From Palsa-465 sp963800475 (lineage in GTDB: Bacteria; Actinomycetota; Thermoleophilia; Solirubrobacterales; Solirubrobacteraceae): a stretch of 64,000 nucleotides of DNA. Position numbers and translations under genes: made by a program. Shown one piece after another: positions 7,385 through 13,795 of the stretch. The notes under the pieces were generated by a model. That model was not told where the DNA came from, made no database searches, and saw only the letters and a list, made by a program, of their open reading frames with translations. The stretch covers positions 124,001 to 188,000 of the forward strand of contig CAWDAZ010000003.1 in the NCBI GenBank assembly GCA_963800475.1, read 5' to 3'. Numbering within the stretch: the first letter of the stretch is position 1; each line of letters opens with the position of its first letter.

Positions 7385-8384
7385 TAACGGCGCACGCTCG
7401 AGTCGCGAGCAGGTGCTCGCGGAGCTCCGCGCGGCTGAGAAGCTGATCGTCGTCACCCACGAGAACCCGGACGGCGACGCGCTCGGGTCGCTGGCGGCGA
7501 TGCAGGGGATCCTGACCGCGTTGGGCAAGGACAGCATCCCGTTCGTCGACCAGCGCGACCTGCCGCTCCCGAGCGAGTACCTGTTCCTCGAGCCGGCGGG
7601 GCTGATCACCGCCCCGCCCGCAGACGTCGATCAGCGCACGGTTGTGTTCCTGGACTGCGGGAACCTCGAGCGCAACGCCGCCGTGGCATTGCGCCGCGAG
7701 GGGGTGCGGATCGTCAACATCGATCACCACCACGACAACACCCATTTCGGCACTGTCAACCTGGTCGACTCCGATGCCTCCTGCACGGCCGAGATCGTGT
7801 GGGACCTGATGGGCGATCTCGACGTGCAGCCGACCCAGTCGATCGCCGAGGCTCTGTACGTCGGCCTGATCACCGACAGCGGCAGGTTCATGTACGAGAA
7901 CACGACGGCGCGGTCGCACCTGATGGCCGCCGACCTGATCGACGCCGGCGTGAGCCCGCACGAGATCTACCGGCGCGTCTACGAAGGCGTGCCGCTCGGC
8001 AAGCTGGCGCTGCTCGCGAGAGGGCTCGCGAAGGTCGCCCGGTATGACGGCGGGCGGCTGACCGTCACCGAGCTGAACGCCCGCGACTTCGCAGAATCGG
8101 ACGCGAAGGAGAGCTACTCGGAGGGCGTCGTCGATCACCTTCGCGCGGTCGAGGGAACGGCCGTCGCGGCGCTGATCCGCGACCGCGTCAACGATCGGGG
8201 ACCCGAGCCGCAGCGGAAGGTCTCGCTGCGGGCCTCCGACGACCGCGTCGACGTGTCGCGGATCGCGCGCGCGCAGGGAGGCGGGGGGCACCGGCAGGCC
8301 GCGGGGTTCACAACCTCGATGGACTCCGACGAGCTGGTGGAATTCCTGCGCGGCGAAGTGGACAGGCAGCTAGCCGCCCGGTGA
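7377..8384 (+). CDS. DHH/DHHA1 phosphoesterase (NrnA-like oligoribonuclease / pAp phosphatase)
   Basis: Members of this family degrade nano-RNAs, 3'-phosphoadenosine phosphate or cyclic dinucleotide products. The DHH domain motifs are visible: THENPDGDALGSL near the N terminus, VFLDCG and the name-giving NIDHHHDN, all metal ligands. The C-terminal DHHA1 domain carries GGGGHRQAAGF, the substrate-binding glycine loop. GTG at 7377 is chosen because GGAG (7363-7366) lies 10 nt upstream; GTG at 7368 is an alternative. The gene overlaps the end of rbfA and its stop overlaps the truB start (GTGA). Exact substrate cannot be told from sequence. Confidence 0.9.
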   Translation: MTDNGARSSREQVLAELRAAEKLIVVTHENPDGDALGSLAAMQGILTALGKDSIPFVDQRDLPLPSEYLFLEPAGLITAPPADVDQRTVVFLDCGNLERNAAVALRREGVRIVNIDHHHDNTHFGTVNLVDSDASCTAEIVWDLMGDLDVQPTQSIAEALYVGLITDSGRFMYENTTARSHLMAADLIDAGVSPHEIYRRVYEGVPLGKLALLARGLAKVARYDGGRLTVTELNARDFAESDAKESYSEGVVDHLRAVEGTAVAALIRDRVNDRGPEPQRKVSLRASDDRVDVSRIARAQGGGGHRQAAGFTTSMDSDELVEFLRGEVDRQLAAR

Positions 8385-9220
8385 GCGCAACCGATCCGCC
8401 CCTCGACGGCGTCGTCCTGTACGACAAGCCGGCGGGGATCAGCTCGTCGGCGGCGGTGGTGCGGGTGCGGCGAAGCCTTCCGGGAGGCAGGGTCAAGGTC
8501 GGGCACGCGGGCACGCTCGATCCGTTCGCGACCGGTCTGCTGCTGATCCTGGTGGGCCGGGCCACGCGCGTGCAGCGGTTCCTGATGGGGCTACCGAAGC
8601 GCTATCAGGCAACCGCGCGCTTCGGGGCGACCTCGACCACGGGCGACCCGGAGGGCGAGATCGCCGAGACCGGCGTGATCCCCGACGGCGACCTCGCGTT
8701 GCCGACCGGGCGGCTGCGGCAGCGCCCGCCGGCGTACTCGGCAGTCAAGGTCGCGGGGCGGCGCGCGTACGCGCTCGCGCGGGCGGGGGAGACCGCGATC
8801 GTGCTGCCCGAGCGAGACATCGAGGTCTACCGCTTCGAGGAGCTCTGGCGCGACGGTGATCGCCGCGGCTTTGAGATCGAGTGCTCGTCGGGCACCTACG
8901 TGCGGAGCCTGATCGCCGATCTCGGTGATGCCTACTGCGAGCAGCTGCGCCGCACCGCGATCGGCCGATTCGAGATCGGGAGCGCCGATCCCGACCGGGT
9001 GATCCCGCTGCCCGAGGCGCTCGAGTTCCTGCCGGCGGTGCGTCTCGATCCCGAGCAGGCCCGGCGGGCCGGCCACGGGCAGCGCATCTCGGTCGAGGCG
9101 CCGCCGGGGGCCACCGTCCGGATGATCGGCGACGAGGGTTTGATCGCGCTCGCCGAACCGGCCGACGGCGGGGCGCTCAAGCCGGTGGTCGGCTTCAACC
9201 CGCCGATCCCGGCCGCCTGA
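8381..9220 (+). CDS. truB: tRNA pseudouridine(55) synthase TruB
   Basis: TruB makes the nearly universal pseudouridine 55 in the T-loop of tRNA. The catalytic aspartate is D47 in the motif GHAGTLDPFATGLL, and further family motifs are VLYDKPAGISS at the N terminus, RQRPPAYSAVKVAGRRAY and ECSSGTYVRSLIADLG. The C terminus forms a short PUA-like domain. The GTG start overlaps the preceding stop by 4 bp, implying translational coupling. The order rbfA-nrnA-truB-ribF is conserved widely in Gram-positives. Confidence 0.96.
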   Translation: MSATDPPLDGVVLYDKPAGISSSAAVVRVRRSLPGGRVKVGHAGTLDPFATGLLLILVGRATRVQRFLMGLPKRYQATARFGATSTTGDPEGEIAETGVIPDGDLALPTGRLRQRPPAYSAVKVAGRRAYALARAGETAIVLPERDIEVYRFEELWRDGDRRGFEIECSSGTYVRSLIADLGDAYCEQLRRTAIGRFEIGSADPDRVIPLPEALEFLPAVRLDPEQARRAGHGQRISVEAPPGATVRMIGDEGLIALAEPADGGALKPVVGFNPPIPAA

Positions 9221-9237
9221 TCTAGGCTTCCGCGCCG

Positions 9238-10101
9238 ATGCAGGTGACGATGCTCGACGACGTGCAGCGACGGCCGCGGAAGGTCGCGGTCGGGGAGTTC
9301 GACGGGGTCCATCTCGGCCACCGCGAAGTGATCCGCGGCTCCGACACGGTGCTGACGTTCGAGCCGCACCCGCTGCAGGTGGTCCGGCCCGAGGCCGCGC
9401 CGCGGCTGCTGACCAGCTTCGACGCCAAGGCCGAGCTGATCGCGGGGCTCGGGGTGCAGGAGCTCGTGGTGATCCCGTTCGACGAGGGGTTCGCCGCCCA
9501 GACGCCGCAGGAGTTCATCGACCAGGTGCTGGTCGGCGCGCTCGACGCCAGGCGGGTGTCGGTCGGCGAGAACTTCCGGTTCGGACACCGCGCCGCCGGG
9601 GATCCCGGCGCGCTGGGGGCCGATCCGCGGTTCGAGACACGGGTCGTGGCGCTCGTCGAGCTCGACGGGGAGGTCGTGTCCTCGAGCCACATCCGCGCGC
9701 TCGTCCAGGCCGGCGAGGTCGAGCCGGCGGGGAAGATGCTGGGCGCCCCGTTCCAGCTGCGCGGCGAAGTGATGAAGGGGGATCGTCGAGGGCGGGAGCT
9801 GGGCTTCCCGACCGCCAACATCGTTCCCGACGAGGCGCTCGTGTGCCCGGGGCACGGGGTGTACGCCGCCTACGCCGACGGCGTCTGTGCCGCTGTCAAC
9901 GTCGGCGTCCGCCCGACCTTCGGGACCGGACGCGCGGTGCTCGTCGAGGCGTACCTGCTCGACCGGGACGTCGACCTGTACGGACACGTGCTGCGCGTGG
10001 AGTTCCTGAACCGTCTGCGCGGAGAGCGGAGGTTCGAGTCCGTCGATGCGCTCGTCGAGCAGATGCGGCGCGACGTCGAGCGCACGCGCGAGCTGTGCTG
10101 A
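9238..10101 (+). CDS. ribF: Bifunctional riboflavin kinase / FAD synthetase
   Basis: RibF phosphorylates riboflavin to FMN and adenylates FMN to FAD. The N-terminal nucleotidyltransferase domain shows GEFDGVHLGH and SSSHIRALVQAGEVEPA; the C-terminal flavokinase domain shows GDRRGRELGFPTANI and YGHVLRVEFLNRLRGERRF. At 287 residues it is shorter than the usual 305-315. The gap lies just after HLGH, where the helix that normally precedes VLTFEPHP is reduced. TAGGCT (9223-9228) sits 9 nt before the ATG and no ribosome binding site is visible, suggesting an own leaderless promoter in addition to readthrough from truB. Confidence 0.94.
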   Translation: MQVTMLDDVQRRPRKVAVGEFDGVHLGHREVIRGSDTVLTFEPHPLQVVRPEAAPRLLTSFDAKAELIAGLGVQELVVIPFDEGFAAQTPQEFIDQVLVGALDARRVSVGENFRFGHRAAGDPGALGADPRFETRVVALVELDGEVVSSSHIRALVQAGEVEPAGKMLGAPFQLRGEVMKGDRRGRELGFPTANIVPDEALVCPGHGVYAAYADGVCAAVNVGVRPTFGTGRAVLVEAYLLDRDVDLYGHVLRVEFLNRLRGERRFESVDALVEQMRRDVERTRELC

Positions 10102-10121
10102 GGCGGGTGAGCGGCGCCTGC

Positions 10122-10127
10122 TAGCCT
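10122..10127 (+). promoter_or_regulatory. Putative -10 box for leaderless rpsO
   Basis: TAGCCT ends 10 nt before the rpsO ATG. No Shine-Dalgarno-like sequence lies between them. One of about 18 similar arrangements in the window (see findings). Confidence 0.45.
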
Positions 10128-10137
10128 GATCGGCCGC

Positions 10138-10407
10138 ATGACCCTCACACAGGAGCGCAAGCAGGAGCTGGTCTCCAAGTTCGGCGGCGGCGAGCAGGAC
10201 ACCGGCAGAGCCGAGGTCCAGATCGCGCTGATGACCGAGCGCATCAACCTGCTCACCGAGCACCTCCGCCTGCACCGCAAGGATCACCACTCGCGCCGCG
10301 GGCTGCTGATGCTGGTCGGGCGCCGCCGGAGGCTGCTCAACTACCTCCAGCGCGCCGACCTCGATCGGTACCGCGCGCTCGTCTCAGAGCTCGGGCTTCG
10401 CAAGTGA
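10138..10407 (+). CDS. rpsO: 30S ribosomal protein S15
   Basis: S15 is a primary 16S rRNA-binding protein. The 89-residue sequence matches the family over its whole length, with TGRAEVQIALMTERINLLTEHL, HRKDHHSRRGLLMLVGRRRRLL and YLQRADLDRYRALVSELGLRK. The gene is normally directly upstream of pnp; here 3.4 kb of other genes separate them. Its stop codon overlaps the GTG of the following peroxiredoxin gene. A leaderless start leaves no room for the leader-based autoregulation known for rpsO in E. coli. Confidence 0.98.
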   Translation: MTLTQERKQELVSKFGGGEQDTGRAEVQIALMTERINLLTEHLRLHRKDHHSRRGLLMLVGRRRRLLNYLQRADLDRYRALVSELGLRK

Positions 10408-10865
10408 TCGAAGCGGGCGAGCCCGCCCCCGAGTTCACGCTCCGCCGCGAGGACGGCAGCGAGTTCACGCGCGCCGACCTCGAGGGCAACACGACCGTGC
10501 TCGTGTTCTACCCGTTCGCGTTCAGCCGCGTCTGCACCGACCAGCTCAACCTGTACGACGACGTGCTCGACGAGTTCGAGGCCAAGGGAGCGACGCTGTA
10601 TGGAGTTTCATGCGACGCCCCGTACTCGCAGTCGGCGTTCCGCGAGAAGCTGGGAGTGCGGATCGAGCAGCTCTCGGACTTCGAGCCGAAGGGCGCGACG
10701 TGCCGCGCGTTCGGCGCCTACCACGAGGCCGGCTTTCCCCAGCGCGCGCTCGTGATCGTCGGCCCGGACGCGGTCGTCAAATGGAGCTACCAGGCGCCGT
10801 CGCCGGTGGAGCTGCCGGGGGCCAACCTTATTTTTGATGGTCTCTCCGGGGCGCCGGGCGCCTGA
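10404..10865 (+). CDS. Peroxiredoxin (AhpE/AhpC-TSA family)
   Basis: Thiol peroxidase that reduces hydrogen peroxide and organic hydroperoxides. The peroxidatic cysteine is C44 in PFAFSRVCTDQL, resembling the FSGVCTGEL motif of AhpE-type one-Cys enzymes. Two other cysteines (C70, C100) are present, so a resolving role for one of them is possible. The GTG start overlaps the rpsO stop by 4 bp, so the gene is translationally coupled to a ribosomal protein gene. The last codons are locally AT-rich and overlap the start of the next gene, a DsbA-like protein that could serve as its electron donor (inference). Confidence 0.9.
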   Translation: MIEAGEPAPEFTLRREDGSEFTRADLEGNTTVLVFYPFAFSRVCTDQLNLYDDVLDEFEAKGATLYGVSCDAPYSQSAFREKLGVRIEQLSDFEPKGATCRAFGAYHEAGFPQRALVIVGPDAVVKWSYQAPSPVELPGANLIFDGLSGAPGA

Positions 10866-11361
10866 TCTCAGCTCCGCGCCGGTCCCGGCCCCGGGACCGG
10901 ATGATCACGTGCGGGGGTCTGATGACGCGCCGCTCGTGATCGAGTACGCAGACTTCGAGTGCCCGTTCTGCGCGGTGCTCGAGGCCAAGCTCGCGCGCGC
11001 GCGCATCCGCCGTGTGTTCCGGCACTTCCCGAGCCGCTCGAGCCACCCGCGGGCGTGGGCCGCCGCTTGCGCGGCCGAGGCCGCCGCCGCGCAGGGACGG
11101 TTCTGGGAGATGCACGCGCTGCTGTTCTCCGACCAGGGCAGGCTCGAGGACCCGCACCTCTGGGACCGCGCGCGGAAGCTCGGGCTTCACCTCGACCGGT
11201 TCGACTCCGACCGCCGCGGCGAGGCGGTCCGCGCCCGGGTACGCCGCGACTTCGAGTCGGGCGTCCGCGCCGGCGTCGTCAGCACCCCGACGGTGTTCGC
11301 CGGCGGGCGGATGCTCGCCGGGAAGATCGAGCTCGCGGAGCTCGAGCGCGCCGTTAGCTGA
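10837..11361 (+). CDS. DsbA-family thioredoxin-fold oxidoreductase
   Basis: A 174-residue thioredoxin-fold protein with the active site CPFC in VIEYADFECPFCAVLEAK, the all-alpha insertion typical of DsbA proteins, and the cis-Pro loop VSTPTVF. There is no signal peptide or membrane helix, so it appears cytoplasmic, unlike classical DsbA. The ATG at 10837 lies 29 bp inside the peroxiredoxin gene; a TTG one codon earlier and a GTG at 10909 are alternatives, the last just before the conserved core. The locally AT-rich DNA at 10827-10840 may expose the start codon. The 3' end overlaps the converging tetR gene by 8 bp. Substrate unknown. Confidence 0.85.
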   Translation: MVSPGRRAPDLSSAPVPAPGPDDHVRGSDDAPLVIEYADFECPFCAVLEAKLARARIRRVFRHFPSRSSHPRAWAAACAAEAAAAQGRFWEMHALLFSDQGRLEDPHLWDRARKLGLHLDRFDSDRRGEAVRARVRRDFESGVRAGVVSTPTVFAGGRMLAGKIELAELERAVS

Positions 11362-11998
11362 CCTCGGCGGCCTCGATCTCCTCGAGCGTCGGCGTCCGGC
11401 CGCGCAGCGGCTGGGTGTCGCCGGCCGTGGTGATGCTCGCGCGGATCAGGTCGATGTGGCGGTCGATCAGCGCGGGGTCGATGTGGCCGAACGCGGCTGC
11501 CGCCGCGCACACGCCCTTGAACAGCATCAGCACGTCCATCGCGCCGATGTCCGGTCTGACCGTGCCGTCCCGTTGGGCGCGGGTCACCAGCCGGTCGAGC
11601 ACGCCGACGAGCTCGGCGTGGGCGTCGCGGATCTCCTCGCGCGCGAGCCACGTGTCGTCGATCGCGTCGGTGACCGCGCGGTCGCGCTGCTGCCGGCCGA
11701 CCATCTCGCCGAGGAACTCGAACAGCGCCTCGTCGGGATCGGCGGCGTCGAGCAGCTCGGAGCCGCGCTCGCATGCCTCGTGCATTCGCTCCGCGACGAT
11801 CGCGGCGATCAGGTCCTCCTTGGAGGCGAAGTTGCGGAACAGCGTCCCGCGTCCGACCCCGGCGGCGTCGGCGATCTCGGCGACGCTGACGTCGAGTCCG
11901 CGCTCGCGGAACAGACCCGTCGCGGCCTCGATCAGCCGGGTGCGGTTGCGCGCCGCATCCGCCCGGAGCTGCCTCTCCTCGGTGGCCATCGGCTCCAT
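11354..11998 (-). CDS. TetR-family transcriptional regulator
   Basis: A 214-residue TetR repressor. The N-terminal helix-turn-helix is clear: ARNRTRLIEAATGLFRERG, then VAEIADAAGVGRGTLFRNFASKEDL. The C-terminal ligand pocket is not recognisable to a known ligand. The gene begins 4 nt after the stop of the upstream MFS exporter and is surely co-transcribed with it. Two identical palindromes in front of the exporter (13616-13658) are the likely operators, so the regulator would repress both exporter and itself until an exported compound binds. Confidence 0.92.
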   Translation of the reverse strand: MEPMATEERQLRADAARNRTRLIEAATGLFRERGLDVSVAEIADAAGVGRGTLFRNFASKEDLIAAIVAERMHEACERGSELLDAADPDEALFEFLGEMVGRQQRDRAVTDAIDDTWLAREEIRDAHAELVGVLDRLVTRAQRDGTVRPDIGAMDVLMLFKGVCAAAAAFGHIDPALIDRHIDLIRASITTAGDTQPLRGRTPTLEEIEAAEVS

Positions 11999-12002
11999 TT
12001 TG

Positions 12003-13559
12003 CTACGCCGAGCCGGAAGACTCCAGCGCCGCCCATTCGGGCGAGGCCGGACGCCGAGCGGGCGGCGAGCTCGAGGGGGCCGCCACCATGTCGGTGTCGA
12101 TTGCGGCCACGTGACGGCGACGCAGCCCGACGGCGAGGATCACTGCGCCCGCGCCGAGCATCAGCGCCGCGGCGGTGAACGCCACGTGGTAGCCCGACAC
12201 CCGCGCGGCGATCTGCGCAGCGGGCGACGCGGCGGCCGCGCCGAGTCCGTTCAGCACGCTCGTCGTCTGGCTCGCCGCCAGCGACGCGAGGACCGCGAGG
12301 CCGAGCGATCCGCCGACCTGCTGGGCGGTGTTGAAGAGGCCCGATGCGAGCCCTGCGTCCCGGTCGTCGACGCCGCCCGTCCCGAGCAGCGTGATCGGCA
12401 CGAACGTGAGGCCCATGCCGATGCTCATCGGCAGTAGCCCGGTGAGCAGGTTCCCGGCGTAGCTGCCGTGGACGGGCAGCTGCGTGAGCACGACCATCCC
12501 GACGGTCGCCAGCGAGATCCCGACCAGCGCGACGTTGCGGACCCCGATCCGGCGCACGAGCTGCTGGGCGATGCCCGCGCCGATCACGATCCCGGCCGTG
12601 ACCGGCAGGAACGCCAGCCCTGCCCTCAGCGGGCTGTAGCCGAGGATCTCCTGCACGTACAGCGAGGCGAAGAAGAACATCCCGAACATTCCCGAGGCCA
12701 CAAGCAGCAGGACCACGTCGGCGACCGCCAGGGTCCTGATCCGGAAGATGCTGAGCCGCACGAGTGGCGCCGGGCTGCGGCGCTCGAGCACGACGAACAC
12801 CGCGAGCAGCGCCAGTCCGGTTGCCAGCAGCCCGATCGTGCGCGGCGAGCCCCAGCCCCAGGCCGCCGACTTGACGATCGCAAACACGATCACGACCAGG
12901 CCCGCGGTGACCGTCACGGCGCCGCGCAGGTCGAACGTGCGGTGCTCCAGGTCCGCGCGGGACTCCGGCACGTAGCGCAGCGTCGCGAGCAATGCGATCG
13001 CGCCGACCGGGACGTTGACGATGAAGATCCACGGCCACGAGACGAGGTCGGTGAGCACGCCCCCGAGCAGCAGGCCGACCGCGCCCCCGCCGGCTGCGAT
13101 CGCGCTCCACACGCCGAGCGCCTTGGTGCGCTCGTCGGTGCGGGTGAACGTGGTGGTGATGATCGACAGCGCGGCGGGCGAGAGCAGCGCCCCGCCGAGT
13201 CCCTGGAGACCGCGGCCGACGATCAGCATCGTCGGCGACTGAGCGAGCCCGTTGAGCAGCGAGGCGGCGGAGAACAGCGCGATCCCGGCGGCGAACAGCC
13301 GCTTGCGGCCGAGCAGGTCCGACGCGCGCCCGCCGAGCAGCAGGAAGCCGCCGAAGATCAGCGTGTACGCGTTCACGACCCACGGCAGGCTCGAGGAGGA
13401 GAAGTGCAACCCGTGCTGGATCGAGGGGAGGGCGACGTTCACGATCGTCGCGTCGAGCACGACCATGAACTGGGCCAGGCAGGCGATCACGAGAACCAGC
13501 CAGCGGCTGGTCTCGCGGGCCGGTGAGGGAATCGTGGCGGTGACGGCTTCGGTGCTCAT
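12003..13559 (-). CDS. MFS drug exporter, DHA2 (EmrB/QacA) family
   Basis: A 518-residue integral membrane protein with about 14 hydrophobic segments, as in DHA2 proton-drug antiporters. The diagnostic motif LDATIVNVALPSIQ lies in the first helix, GRASDLLGRKRLF is the conserved cytoplasmic loop between helices 2 and 3, and GVWSAIAAGGGAVGLLLGG is the antiporter motif C region. The start ATG is preceded by GAGGAG at good distance. It leads a two-gene operon with a TetR regulator and is preceded by two operator-like palindromes. Substrate cannot be predicted. Confidence 0.93.
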   Translation of the reverse strand: MSTEAVTATIPSPARETSRWLVLVIACLAQFMVVLDATIVNVALPSIQHGLHFSSSSLPWVVNAYTLIFGGFLLLGGRASDLLGRKRLFAAGIALFSAASLLNGLAQSPTMLIVGRGLQGLGGALLSPAALSIITTTFTRTDERTKALGVWSAIAAGGGAVGLLLGGVLTDLVSWPWIFIVNVPVGAIALLATLRYVPESRADLEHRTFDLRGAVTVTAGLVVIVFAIVKSAAWGWGSPRTIGLLATGLALLAVFVVLERRSPAPLVRLSIFRIRTLAVADVVLLLVASGMFGMFFFASLYVQEILGYSPLRAGLAFLPVTAGIVIGAGIAQQLVRRIGVRNVALVGISLATVGMVVLTQLPVHGSYAGNLLTGLLPMSIGMGLTFVPITLLGTGGVDDRDAGLASGLFNTAQQVGGSLGLAVLASLAASQTTSVLNGLGAAAASPAAQIAARVSGYHVAFTAAALMLGAGAVILAVGLRRRHVAAIDTDMVAAPSSSPPARRPASPEWAALESSGSA

Positions 13560-13615
13560 GCGGCGGCTCCTCGAACGGTTGTCGCTCGTATAGACGGCGC
13601 GCTAAACTGAAACTC

Positions 13616-13658
13616 AGCGGTCCGCTTACGATACCATAACCGGACCTAGCGGTCCGCT
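13616..13658. promoter_or_regulatory. Paired palindromic operators for the TetR regulator
   Basis: The perfect 11-bp palindrome AGCGGTCCGCT occurs twice, at 13616-13626 and 13648-13658, each followed by TTA, with 32 bp (three helical turns) between centres. Between them, on the minus strand, are TATGGT and TATCGT, plausible -10 boxes for the exporter operon. Binding of two TetR dimers on one face of the helix would block the promoter. Confidence 0.7.
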
Positions 13659-13756
13659 TATGTGACCGACGTCATGGAAAGGGGCGACTCGCGTGGGGCT
13701 TGCCCGCGCTCGCTACCATCACGACGTTCGGCGAAGAAGCAAGAAAACGAGAAGCA

Positions 13757-13778
13757 CTCCGCCTACCGAACGGCGGAG
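13757..13778 (+). ncRNA. Leader hairpin before pnp
   Basis: CTCCGCC (13757-13763), an 8-nt loop and GGCGGAG (13772-13778) form a perfect 7-bp stem that ends directly before the AGGAAGGAA ribosome binding site of pnp. TACCAT (13714-13719) could be the -10 box, giving a leader of about 70 nt rich in GAAGAAG/AAGAAAA. PNPase controls its own leader in several bacteria and a conserved actino-pnp RNA motif has been described in Actinomycetota; whether this is that motif was not tested. Confidence 0.5.
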
Positions 13779-13795
13779 CAGGAAGGAAACTGAAT

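Noticed and set aside
2892..7609. Very long open frames on the minus strand opposite nusA, infB and rbfA
   Set aside because: They are side effects of GC-rich codon use in the true genes. The translations are repetitive Arg/Ala/Leu/Asp-rich without family motifs, and the plus strand encodes unmistakable nusA and infB.
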